A DNA stretch of 64,000 nt from Bacteroidales bacterium (GCA_013141385.1 JABFRB010000014.1:1-64000), one strand, 5' to 3'; shown: positions 7,826 through 16,031, counted from the stretch's first letter. Notes: a model not told the origin generated them from the letters alone. Numbers and translations are program-made.

Positions 7826-8430
7826 TGGATAATACTAGTTATGGTCTTATTGATGAAACATTAACTGATTCGTTAAAAAAGGCAAAAGATATTTTTAACA
7901 AGAATAGTCTGTATCATAAAATAGAAATTCCCAATTTTGATTGCTCGCATTTGCCCGATACTGAAACTGACGGCAAAGATTTGTCGGAGCAGATTAAAGA
8001 GGAGTTTTTCTATCATCTTCATAAAGATGATAATTCTGAAACAATGGTAAATGAATTACCCTGTTTATATGTTTTCGAGCTTACAGATAAAAATGATTGT
8101 AAACGAGTTATTGAGGCTTTGCAAAAAATAAAATCTAAAAACATAGATAGAACCTTACCACCATTTAAAACAAAAATCCCCGATTCTAAATACTTATACG
8201 TAGGCAAGGTAGAAAAAGAAGTAGGAGGCAGATTGGTAACGCATTTAGGATACTATCAAACCAAAGGCAACCATGGGTTACAATTAGCATTTTGGGCAAG
8301 AGAAATGAACCCTGCACTGCTTATATCTGTAAGCATATACTGGTTTGCTAAAGAAATGAGACCATATATATCAGCTTTTGAGAAAATTTTGGCAAAAGAG
8401 CTAAATCCCATCATTGGCAAACATAAATAA
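7825..8430 (+). CDS. GIY-YIG-like nuclease domain protein in the hsd operon
   Basis: A 201-residue protein whose second half fits the GIY-YIG endonuclease core. CLYVFEL (residues 80-86) stands for GIY and KYLYVGKV (122-129) for YIG. Arg136 and His140 (GGRLVTH) occupy the catalytic Arg and His/Tyr positions. A downstream FEKILAKELNP segment supplies the metal-binding Glu (Glu186). About 75 residues at the N-terminus are unassigned. The ATG at 7825 overlaps the previous stop (TGATG) and has a strong GAGGAGG ribosome-binding site at 7811-7817, so I prefer it to the GTG three bases earlier. hsdR follows nine bases after the stop. Family assignment is by motif only. DNA cleavage linked to the R-M complex is an inference. 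Confidence 0.7.
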   Translation: MDNTSYGLIDETLTDSLKKAKDIFNKNSLYHKIEIPNFDCSHLPDTETDGKDLSEQIKEEFFYHLHKDDNSETMVNELPCLYVFELTDKNDCKRVIEALQKIKSKNIDRTLPPFKTKIPDSKYLYVGKVEKEVGGRLVTHLGYYQTKGNHGLQLAFWAREMNPALLISVSIYWFAKEMRPYISAFEKILAKELNPIIGKHK

Positions 8431-8439
8431 GTAATTGGC

Positions 8440-11433
8440 ATGAGCATAACTACTGAACATACATTTGAAACGGCTATTGTTGAATCGTTGGTTCAACATG
8501 GGACCTATACACAAGGCAATGCACCCGATTACAGCCCCGAATTGGGTATGTTTAAATATGAAGTAATTGCATTTTTACAAGATACACAGCCCAAAGCTTG
8601 GGAAAAAATCACAGCCGTTCACGGTTTTGATGCTGATAACCGTATTATTCAACGCCTTTTCAAAGAACTGGATTTGCGGGGAAGTTTAGACGTTTTACGG
8701 AATGGATTTACCGATTATGGTGTTAAGTTTCGCATGGCATTTTTCAAACCCGAAACAGGTTTAAATGATGAAACGATTGAGCTTTATGGTAAAAACCAAT
8801 TAAAAATTATTCGTCAGGTTTATTACAGCAACAAAAACAAGAATTCAGTTGACCTTGTAATTAGTTTAAACGGCTTACCAGTGGCAACAGTGGAGCTGAA
8901 AAACCATTTTACAGGACAAACTACCGACAATGCTAAAAAGCAATATTCAACCACAAGGGATAATAAAGAATTGCTTTTTTCCTTTAAAAAACGTGCGTTG
9001 GTTCATTTTGCCGTTGACCCCGACGAGGTTTATATGGCAACAAAAATTGATGCTGAACGCACCTATTGGCTACCCTTCAATAAAGGTTGCAACAATGGAA
9101 AAGGAAACCCGCAAAATCCTGATGGTTACAAAACCGCATATTTGTGGGAAAACATCTTGGCGAAAGACAGTTTAATGGATATTCTCTATCGCTTTGTTCA
9201 CTTACAAGTAGAAGAATATGAATTTGAAGGACAAACACGAAAAAAGGAAAAACTCATTTTCCCTCGTTTTCATCAATTAGATTCAGTTAGGAAAATCACT
9301 TCCAATGCAAAAATCAACGGAGCAGGTAAAAACTATCTTATTCAACATTCGGCAGGTTCGGGCAAAAGTAATTCAATTGCTTGGCTGGCTTATCGCTTGT
9401 CGAGTCTGCATAACCAATTAGATGAACGAGTTTTCAATAGCGTAATTGTAATTACTGACCGTCGTGTACTTGATCAACAATTGCAGAATACCATTTATCA
9501 ATTCGAACATAAAACAGGTGTAGTCCAAAAGATTGACCAAGACAGCACGCAATTAGCCAATGCAATTATTTCAGGTACACATATAATCATTACAACCTTA
9601 CAGAAATTTCCCTTTGTAATTGATAAGGTAGGAAACATTCCCGACCGTAAATATGCCGTAATCATTGACGAAGCTCACAGTTCGCAGGGCGGTGAAGCAA
9701 GCAAGAAAATGAAAGAGGTTTTGGCTGCAAAAACGTTGGAGGATGCTGAAAGATCAGATGAAAACGACTATGATTTAGAAGATGAAATAAATGCAGAGGT
9801 TGAAAAATCGTGCAAATCGAGAGGACAGCAGCAAAATATTTCATTCTTTGCCTTTACCGCAACACCAAAAACAAAAACCTTAGGCGTTTTTGGTCAATTA
9901 AATTTGGATGGCAAACCCGAACCATTTCATTTGTATTCAATGCGTCAGGCAATCGAAGAAGGCTTTATTCTTGACGTTTTAGATAATTACACAACTTACG
10001 AACGATATTTTAAATTAACCAAAGCAATAAACGAAGACCCCGAATTAAACAAAAAGAAAGCAGCAAAGGCAATTGGGCGTTTTGTTTCATTGCATCCGCA
10101 TGAATTGGCTCAAAAAACCGAAGTAATTATTGAGCATTTTCGACAAATTGTTTGCAAAAAGATAGGTGGAAAAGCAAAAGCTATGGTTGTGACAGGTTCT
10201 CGCCTTCATGCCAAACGTTTTTTCACCGAATTCAATAACTATATAAAAGCCAAAAACTATAATGATATAAGAATACTAGTAGCATTTTCCGGCAGAGTAA
10301 TGGATGATGATTTTCCCGAAGGTGTCTCAGAACCTGAATTAACTGGTTATGGAGAAAAGGAATTGCCAAAGGTTTTCAATCAGGAAGATTACAAAATATT
10401 AATTGTTGCTGAAAAATACCAAACCGGTTTTGACCAACCGCTTTTACATACCATGTATGTCGACAAAGCCCTTTCAGGTGTAAAAGCGGTTCAGACATTA
10501 TCACGTTTAAACCGAACCTGTCCGGGAAAAGAAGATACTTTTATATTAGATTTTGTAAATGACAGGGAAACTATATTAGGATCGTTTCAGCCATATTATC
10601 AGCGTACCAGTGTATCTGAAAACCCAGACCCAAATCACTTATATGATTTGAAAGGAATACTAGACGAGAAACAAGTTTACTGGCAATCGGAAATTGAAGC
10701 TTTTGCAAACGTGTATTTTAAACCAAGTAACCGTTTATCAATTAAAGACCAATCAAGCCTTTACGCTTATATTGATCCTGCCGTAGATAGGTTTAAAGCA
10801 TTAGAAACGGAAGAAATAAAAGATGAATTCAAAAAAGGATTAAGAACATGGTGCAATTTGTATTCTTTCCTTTCTCAGATAATGCCGTTCTATGATTCTG
10901 ATTTTGAAAAATTCTATGCTTACGCAAAGCTTTTACAAACCAAATTGCCCAAACGCGATTTGTCTGAAAACCTTCAACTGACTGATGAATTGGCAATGGA
11001 ATACTACCGTTTAGAGAAAATTGCCGATGGTACAATTGAATTGCAAAAAGAAGATGGCGAACTGGATGGTTTAACGGAAGCAGGGATTAAGAGAGCAAAA
11101 GAAGAAAAAGCTCCATTGTCACAGATTATAAATGTTTTAAATGACAGGTTTGGGACTGATTTCACCGAGGCTGACAGATTATTCTTTGACCAAATGGAAG
11201 CCGATTTGCTTTTAGATCACAAGTTAAAAGAACAAGCACAAGCTAATAAGATTGATACTTTTAAATTTGCTTTTGAGGATTTGTTTCTCACTAAACTGAT
11301 TGAGAGAATGGACCAAAATCAGGAAATATTTGAAAAGATTTTAGAGAACAAGGCTTTTGGTGGAGTTGTAAAAGAGTTATTAATGAAAAGTGTATATCTG
11401 AAATTAAATGAAACAGAAAACATCCGACCCTAA
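8440..11433 (+). CDS. hsdR: Type I restriction endonuclease subunit HsdR
   Basis: A 997-residue motor and nuclease subunit that translocates and cleaves unmodified DNA. The N-terminal PD-(D/E)xK nuclease has Asp138 and ELK (Glu152, Lys154). The superfamily 2 helicase has Walker A AGSGKS (305-310), DEAH (410-413) and TATP motif III (473-476). A second RecA lobe contains EKYQTGFDQP and LSRLNRTCPGK. The C-terminal helical region contacts the methylase core. Length is normal and no frame disruption is visible. It is the last gene of the operon, 9 nt after the GIY-YIG-like gene. A 22-bp direct repeat follows about 40 nt after the stop. Confidence 0.97.
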   Translation: MSITTEHTFETAIVESLVQHGTYTQGNAPDYSPELGMFKYEVIAFLQDTQPKAWEKITAVHGFDADNRIIQRLFKELDLRGSLDVLRNGFTDYGVKFRMAFFKPETGLNDETIELYGKNQLKIIRQVYYSNKNKNSVDLVISLNGLPVATVELKNHFTGQTTDNAKKQYSTTRDNKELLFSFKKRALVHFAVDPDEVYMATKIDAERTYWLPFNKGCNNGKGNPQNPDGYKTAYLWENILAKDSLMDILYRFVHLQVEEYEFEGQTRKKEKLIFPRFHQLDSVRKITSNAKINGAGKNYLIQHSAGSGKSNSIAWLAYRLSSLHNQLDERVFNSVIVITDRRVLDQQLQNTIYQFEHKTGVVQKIDQDSTQLANAIISGTHIIITTLQKFPFVIDKVGNIPDRKYAVIIDEAHSSQGGEASKKMKEVLAAKTLEDAERSDENDYDLEDEINAEVEKSCKSRGQQQNISFFAFTATPKTKTLGVFGQLNLDGKPEPFHLYSMRQAIEEGFILDVLDNYTTYERYFKLTKAINEDPELNKKKAAKAIGRFVSLHPHELAQKTEVIIEHFRQIVCKKIGGKAKAMVVTGSRLHAKRFFTEFNNYIKAKNYNDIRILVAFSGRVMDDDFPEGVSEPELTGYGEKELPKVFNQEDYKILIVAEKYQTGFDQPLLHTMYVDKALSGVKAVQTLSRLNRTCPGKEDTFILDFVNDRETILGSFQPYYQRTSVSENPDPNHLYDLKGILDEKQVYWQSEIEAFANVYFKPSNRLSIKDQSSLYAYIDPAVDRFKALETEEIKDEFKKGLRTWCNLYSFLSQIMPFYDSDFEKFYAYAKLLQTKLPKRDLSENLQLTDELAMEYYRLEKIADGTIELQKEDGELDGLTEAGIKRAKEEKAPLSQIINVLNDRFGTDFTEADRLFFDQMEADLLLDHKLKEQAQANKIDTFKFAFEDLFLTKLIERMDQNQEIFEKILENKAFGGVVKELLMKSVYLKLNETENIRP

Positions 11434-11471
11434 TTGCATACACATTGCCAAGCCCCACATGACAACGCTCA

Positions 11472-11493
11472 AACCAAAGCTTGTCAAAGAGTG
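11472..11493. repeat. Right inner direct repeat of the hsd operon
   Basis: AACCAAAGCTTGTCAAAGAG followed by TG matches 2995-3016 with one mismatch, in the same orientation. Confidence 0.65.
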
Positions 11494-11549
11494 TGTCTGT
11501 CCGAACATACGAGAGACAATTGATACGAAAATTATGGTTATTTTAGAAG

Positions 11550-11557
11550 TAATTTTG
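11550..11557 (+). promoter_or_regulatory. Bacteroidota-type -7 element for fic
   Basis: TAATTTTG matches TAnnTTTG and lies 13 nt before the fic start codon. This suggests that fic has its own promoter, separate from the hsd operon. Confidence 0.45.
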
Positions 11558-11570
11558 TAAACGAATAAAT

Positions 11571-12608
11571 ATGCCAGAATATTTAATAGATAATTTTGAA
11601 GAATATTTGCGGCTAGGTGAACCAAACAGAGCAGAAAAAGCAAAAGTTTGGAAAACTGCTATCGGCTTACAACAAGTTGATGGGCTAAAGCCTTCTGACT
11701 ATTTAATAGCAACCGCCAAGCAGAACATTGAGGGCGACATTTCCATTAATGAGGTAAAAGAGCGAATTGATACCTATTACAAACAACATCCTGTAAAAGA
11801 TATTGGAAATCGCACCGAAGAAGCCGACAAAGTTTCGGCACGTATTGCCGAAATATTGAGCGAGCAAACCTTTGCGTTTTCACCAGTCGAATTTCTTAGC
11901 ATTCATCGCAGGTTGTTTCAAGATGTTTACAGCCATGCTGGCAAAATCCGTGATTATAACATTACAAAACAAGAATGGGTTTTAAATGGCGAAACGGTTT
12001 TGTATGCTAGTGCCGAGAGTTTAAAAGCTACTTTGGAGTACGATTTAGGACAAGAAAAAAAATTTAGCTACAACGGTCTAAACCAGCGGGAAATCATAGA
12101 GCACATAGCACAATTTATTAGCTACCTATGGCAAATTCATATTTTTGGCGAGGGCAACACACGGACAACGGCAATTTTTTTAATAAAATATCTTCGCAAA
12201 CTTGGTTTTAAAGAGGTAAACAACAACTTATTTGCAGAACATTCGTGGTATTTCCGCAATGCACTTGTGCGAGCCAACTACGAAGATTTATCCAAAGGTA
12301 TTCACAAAACAGAAAAATATCTTATTCACTTTCTTTCAAATTTAATGCTTGGCGAAAATCATTCGCTGAAAAACAGAGAAATGCACGTTCAATACATTGA
12401 CACTGTAAAATCACAAAATGACACTGTAAATGACACTGTATTTAATTTGATAAAGCAGAATAACAAAATTACAGCAACCGAAATTAGCGAACGATTAAAG
12501 ATAAGTTTAAGCACAGCAAAACGGAAATTAAAAGAACTTAAAGAAAGTGGAAAAGTAGAACGCATTGGGAGCGACAAAACAGGTGTTTGGAAAATAGTTG
12601 ATGAATAA
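11571..12608 (+). CDS. Fic family protein with C-terminal winged helix
   Basis: A 345-residue Fic-domain protein. The core motif is HIFGEGNTR (His190 to Arg198), matching HxFx(D/E)GN(G/x)R with Thr in place of the second Gly. His190 and Glu194 are the expected catalytic and Mg-binding residues, so AMP transfer to a protein hydroxyl is likely. The N-terminus (about 50-75, AKQNIEGDISINEV) resembles the VbhA/inhibitory-helix region, which may make the protein self-inhibited. The C-terminal 60 residues form a winged helix (TATEISERLKISLSTAKRKL) suggesting DNA binding or autoregulation. The gene lies 137 nt after hsdR with a promoter-like TAATTTTG in between. Fic genes often accompany R-M operons. 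The target is unknown. Confidence 0.9.
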   Translation: MPEYLIDNFEEYLRLGEPNRAEKAKVWKTAIGLQQVDGLKPSDYLIATAKQNIEGDISINEVKERIDTYYKQHPVKDIGNRTEEADKVSARIAEILSEQTFAFSPVEFLSIHRRLFQDVYSHAGKIRDYNITKQEWVLNGETVLYASAESLKATLEYDLGQEKKFSYNGLNQREIIEHIAQFISYLWQIHIFGEGNTRTTAIFLIKYLRKLGFKEVNNNLFAEHSWYFRNALVRANYEDLSKGIHKTEKYLIHFLSNLMLGENHSLKNREMHVQYIDTVKSQNDTVNDTVFNLIKQNNKITATEISERLKISLSTAKRKLKELKESGKVERIGSDKTGVWKIVDE

Positions 12609-12683
12609 CCCACACAATTACTCACAGAACATTAATATTTTGATGGTGTTCGTGAATACTATTTATTAATTCAAGTAAGAATA

Positions 12684-12711
12684 TTAGTTTTGGTAAAGAT
12701 TACTGGAAGGT
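12684..12711. repeat. Right direct repeat bracketing the R-M island
   Basis: Identical over 28 bp to 2773-2800 and in the same orientation, 75 bp after the fic stop. Confidence 0.7.
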
Positions 12712-12784
12712 ACATAATACATTCCTCGATGGGTCGAATGAGTTAGCGGTCATTGTACCTGTCACCGCAACAACATTACAGAAA

Positions 12785-13345
12785 ATGGAAATATTAAGTA
12801 TTGAAACACTAAGACTTCACATTCGAAATCTGAAACAGACAGATTTGAACGACTTTCATATTTATCGTTCCAATCCTGATGTAACAAGATTTCAGGGCTT
12901 TGACGTAATGACAATTGAACAAGCAGACGAGTTTATTAAAGAACAAGCAGATAAAAAATTTGGCAAAGCAGGAGAATGGGTGCAGTATGGAATTGAAAAT
13001 AAGGAAACTTGTAAAATTATTGGTGACTGTGCTATTAAACTTGACCTGTGCGATATTAGAATTGCAGAAATCGGCATAACCATTTCACATCTTGAGCAAA
13101 AGAAAGGTTATGCAAAAGAGGTTTTATGTAGCATATTAACTTTTCTATTTGACACAAAACAAATACACAGAGTTGTTGAAACTGTGGACGCAGAAAACAT
13201 TGCTTCAATCAATTTATTGAAAAGTATGGGATTCAGAAAGGAAGGACATTTCATTGAGAATATATTTTTTAAGGGGAAATGGGGAAGCGAATTTCAATAT
13301 GCCATGCTAGAACGAGAGTGGAAAAATAAAACCCATAACAATTGA
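12785..13345 (+). CDS. GNAT acetyltransferase, RimJ/RimL type
   Basis: A 186-residue GCN5-related N-acetyltransferase. It begins with the usual LETLRLHIRNLKQTDLNDF strand-helix. The acetyl-CoA loop region is EKKGYAKEVLCSI (a degenerate Q/RxxGxG/A), and NIASINLLKSMGFRKEGH is the typical C-terminal block of the RimL-like group. Such enzymes acetylate protein N-termini or small molecules including antibiotics; the substrate cannot be told from sequence. It stands as a single-gene unit. GTTAGCGG lies 43 nt before the start (12742), and CCGCTAAC, its exact inverse, lies just after the gene (13369). This is reminiscent of a gene cassette. Confidence 0.88.
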   Translation: MEILSIETLRLHIRNLKQTDLNDFHIYRSNPDVTRFQGFDVMTIEQADEFIKEQADKKFGKAGEWVQYGIENKETCKIIGDCAIKLDLCDIRIAEIGITISHLEQKKGYAKEVLCSILTFLFDTKQIHRVVETVDAENIASINLLKSMGFRKEGHFIENIFFKGKWGSEFQYAMLEREWKNKTHNN

Positions 13346-13368
13346 CAGAAAGACAAAAACAACGAACC

Positions 13369-13447
13369 GCTAACTGCGTATTTATTGACTCCGCCAAACT
13401 AGCACAAAAGGTAAACGCCCAAACACAACAAATACGCGGAACGTAAC
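13369..13447. repeat. Palindromic spacer, attC-like (degenerate)
   Basis: CCGCTAAC is followed by TGCGTATTTATTG. The site ends with CAACAAATACGCGGAACGTAAC, whose CAACAAATACGC pairs with GCGTATTTATTG (one G-T). This gives an outer core, inner arms and a loop as in an integron attC site. The right core reads CGTAAC rather than the expected GTTAGCG, so it is degenerate. The same CTCCGCCAAACT and CCCAAACACAACAAATACGC blocks recur inverted at 16833-16979. Confidence 0.45.
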
Positions 13448-13471
13448 CAATCATATTAAAGAAAAGTAACA

Positions 13472-14191
13472 ATGATAGAGATTATTGAGAATAAATATGA
13501 TGGTATAACTATTGACAGTTCAACACTTCCAGATCAGAAGGATGAATTTAAAAAAGAGATTACTCGACTAATTGAATCTCTGGAAAATAAAAAACTTCTT
13601 TGGGTTAAAATACCTATCGAGAAGTCTGATTTTATTCCAATACTTACAGGTCTTGATTTTGAATTCCATCACTGCGACGAGAGAAATTTAATGCTTGTAA
13701 AAAGGTTAACGCCAGATTCTATCGTTCCCACAACAAAGAATTACATTGTGGGTGTTGGAGCCATAGTGTTTAATGAAGAGGAGCTATTGGTCATTAAAGA
13801 TAGGTTCTCCGCTGGTTATAAACTCCCTGGGGGGCATATTGATAAAAATGAATCAATCATAGCAGCAGTAAAAAGAGAGGTTTACGAAGAGACAGGTGTA
13901 AATATCGAATTTGAGTCGATTGTTAATATTGGACATTTTAAAAATGGGCAGTTTGGTGAAGCCAATCTTTATATTGTATGTACTGCAAAAGCTTTAACAA
14001 AAGAAATTGCAATAAATGACCCATCAGAAATAGTAGAAGCAAGATGGATAGCCCCTGTAGATTTTTTAAAATCGGACGATGTAAACAGCTATAACAGGAG
14101 TGTTGTAGAGGCTGCTTTAAATAGCAAGGAGCTAAAACTTGTTGAGCGGAAAATTAAGCTGAGAGTTGCTGATGGGGAGGTGTTCTTCTAA
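13472..14191 (+). CDS. Nudix hydrolase with N-terminal pre-Nudix domain
   Basis: A 239-residue Nudix hydrolase that cleaves nucleoside diphosphates linked to another moiety. The Nudix box is complete at residues 121-143: Gly121, Glu127, then REVYEETGV (135-143). Residues 25-95 (KKLLWVKIPIEKSDFIPIL...FHHCDERNLMLVKRL) match the pre-Nudix domain seen in human NUDT6 and plant NUDT2/7/10-like proteins. The YIVGVGAIVF strand follows. Relatives in that group use ADP-ribose or NADH; that substrate is an inference. It is a lone gene inside the cassette-like region. Given the TIR gene nearby, an ADP-ribose role is attractive but untested. Confidence 0.9.
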   Translation: MIEIIENKYDGITIDSSTLPDQKDEFKKEITRLIESLENKKLLWVKIPIEKSDFIPILTGLDFEFHHCDERNLMLVKRLTPDSIVPTTKNYIVGVGAIVFNEEELLVIKDRFSAGYKLPGGHIDKNESIIAAVKREVYEETGVNIEFESIVNIGHFKNGQFGEANLYIVCTAKALTKEIAINDPSEIVEARWIAPVDFLKSDDVNSYNRSVVEAALNSKELKLVERKIKLRVADGEVFF

Positions 14192-14235
14192 AAAAAGTTA
14201 TTTAATCAATAGCTTGGCAAACATTTTATAATAGC

Positions 14236-14286
14236 CACAAAAACAAAATGTTACAAATCAATAATAATACTTTAACAAACTATTGT
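14236..14286. repeat. 51-bp dispersed repeat, copy 1
   Basis: Begins CACAAAAACAAAATGTTACA and recurs in inverted orientation at 43697-43747 with three mismatches. It lies between the Nudix gene and the convergent orphan gene. A TTTTATAATAGCCACAAAA block next to it also recurs near 43784. Confidence 0.7.
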
Positions 14287-14314
14287 TTTTAGAGACATGG
14301 TTTTTATAAAATTG

Positions 14315-15214
14315 TTAATGTAACAAGCTGTTCCAGTCGGGCAAGGTTCCGAGGTTGGCAATACTAGCATTTGAACTTTGGAGCATTTCACGAAACTGCT
14401 TGAATTGTTTGGTTCCTGCTTTAATGTATTCTTGTACCATTTCATTGCTTATCCCTTTACTTGCAATTGCCGAAGCAACGATATCGGATTTATCGCCCAC
14501 AAGCATTTGTAAAGCGCAATCGAGGCATTGGAAGAAGTAAATGGTATCGACAAAGTTTAGCAGCACATCCTCAACCTCTATTAACATACAATTGTTTTTA
14601 ATGGTAATGTAACGAGGCAGAGGGATAACCTCACCAAAAGCATCGCGATTGCGGGCATTGCTAAATGCGGTGTTAGAAAATAAAATTTCGTCGAGAATGG
14701 TATACGTGCATTTAAAAACTAAAATTGAGTCGGTTCCACTTTCGCATTCAAGACCTACATTGCTAAGCAAATACGCATTTTTAGCATCATCGAAACTTCG
14801 GTAGTTCAAATACCTTTCAATAATACTCTGCGAAAACTCTTCGGCTAAGGTAGGATCATATACGATGTCTTCAGAAAGCGAAATACCATGCTCGGAACAA
14901 TACTCGGTATAAGCCTCGTAGCAGAGGTCTATTGCCTCAGTGGTAAAAGGCAAAATGTATTCGGGGGTAAACACATCTGACCATTCCAATTCTCGACCAT
15001 CGAACTCGAAACCTGAACGGAACATAATTTCCACACGGTTAAAATTTAAGCCAATATCGATATACACCCGTTTGGTGCAATCGAACAGCATTTCGTAATC
15101 GAAATTACTGCTTAGTTGGGCTTCATCGTCGCTGTTTATAGAAATCGGTTTTATTTCGGTTCGAATATAATCGGTGAAAAACAGGTATATTCTTGGGGTT
15201 TCTGTGTCTGTCAT
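14315..15214 (-). CDS. Hypothetical protein (orphan)
   Basis: A 299-residue protein that I do not recognise. It is acidic in its first half (for example SINSDDEAQLSSNFDYEMLFDCTKR) and has no signal peptide, membrane segment or known motif. The C-terminus (about 245-299) is helical and Gln/Lys-rich (KAGTKQFKQFREMLQSS) and could form a small coiled-coil tail. Codon use looks like that of an ordinary Bacteroidota gene, with no frame interruption. It is read leftward between the Nudix gene and the VOC gene, and each neighbour is separated by repeat-like spacers. No function is proposed. Confidence 0.75.
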   Translation of the reverse strand: MTDTETPRIYLFFTDYIRTEIKPISINSDDEAQLSSNFDYEMLFDCTKRVYIDIGLNFNRVEIMFRSGFEFDGRELEWSDVFTPEYILPFTTEAIDLCYEAYTEYCSEHGISLSEDIVYDPTLAEEFSQSIIERYLNYRSFDDAKNAYLLSNVGLECESGTDSILVFKCTYTILDEILFSNTAFSNARNRDAFGEVIPLPRYITIKNNCMLIEVEDVLLNFVDTIYFFQCLDCALQMLVGDKSDIVASAIASKGISNEMVQEYIKAGTKQFKQFREMLQSSNASIANLGTLPDWNSLLH

Positions 15215-15391
15215 ATAACCATTTAGTTTGCAACTTATTTATGTAATCGCCAGCATAATAATAAAAATCGTAGAGCCATTCGTCAATACTAAAGTAAGTT
15301 CAAAGGTTTATGTATCGAATTGTGTTGCCCCATAAATTATTTTTTTTGGAGTACGCTCCGCCTACCATTGCCAAACCGAATAATTTTTGTT

Positions 15392-15835
15392 TTAGCTACT
15401 TACAGCCTCTTGCAAACGGGGGTCAAAATCCACAATCCATTCAATACCAAATTTGTCTCTAAACATTCCAAAATATGAACCCCAAGGACTGTCGTCAATA
15501 GGCACTTCAATATCTCCGCCTTCTGAAAGTCCGCTAAATAGTTTGTCGGCTTCTTCACGACTTTCTGCACTAATAGATATCTTAGACCTGTTTTCATTTT
15601 CATTTACTCGTCCCATACTTTCGGGAACGTCATTGCCCATTAAAATGTTTTTGCCAATTGGCAAAGCAATGTGCATTATTTTATTTGCTTCATTTTCTGC
15701 TACTGGATATTCAGGGCTTGATATATCCTTGAAGCGCATAATCATTGCGAACTCACCGCCAAATACTGATTTGTAAAAATTGAATGCTTCTTCGGCATTT
15801 CCGTTGAAGTTAATGTGTGGATTGATAAGTGCCAT
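15392..15835 (-). CDS. VOC family (PhnB-like glyoxalase fold) protein
   Basis: A 147-residue vicinal-oxygen-chelate protein of the PhnB-like subgroup. It opens with INPHINFNGNAEEAFNFYKSVFGGEF, typical for this group. It contains IMHIALPIGKNILMGND and ends with SPWGSYFGMFRDKFGIEWIVDFD, the usual closing strand. These proteins dimerise to form two metal or ligand sites and include antibiotic-binding and dioxygenase-like members. The substrate here is unknown. The gene is a lone module. An attC-like palindrome lies 70 bp upstream. Confidence 0.9.
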   Translation of the reverse strand: MALINPHINFNGNAEEAFNFYKSVFGGEFAMIMRFKDISSPEYPVAENEANKIMHIALPIGKNILMGNDVPESMGRVNENENRSKISISAESREEADKLFSGLSEGGDIEVPIDDSPWGSYFGMFRDKFGIEWIVDFDPRLQEAVSS

Positions 15836-15904
15836 AATTCGTATTTTTAAATTGTTTTTTTCTTATTCCAAATGTCCAAGTACAGAGTTTAACAATACAA
15901 TGAT

Positions 15905-15984
15905 GCCTAACGGTTGAGGCTAAGTGCAGTAAGGGATTGCGGGCGACTTACCTGTCCACCGTTAACGGTTATGCTAAGTTAGGA
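15905..15984 (-). repeat. attC-like palindromic site between CPBP and VOC genes
   Basis: Read on the minus strand, an 80-bp site opens with TCCTAAC and closes with GTTAGGC, the latter a perfect GTTRRRY core. Internal CTTAC/GTAAG and TAACCGTTA pairings would allow a folded hairpin. It follows the leftward CPBP gene, as attC would follow a cassette gene. No integrase gene is present in the window. Confidence 0.45.
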
Positions 15985-16031
15985 AAAACTTTCGTTTCTA
16001 CAAATCAAGCCCTGATTGGGTTTAGCGGCTG

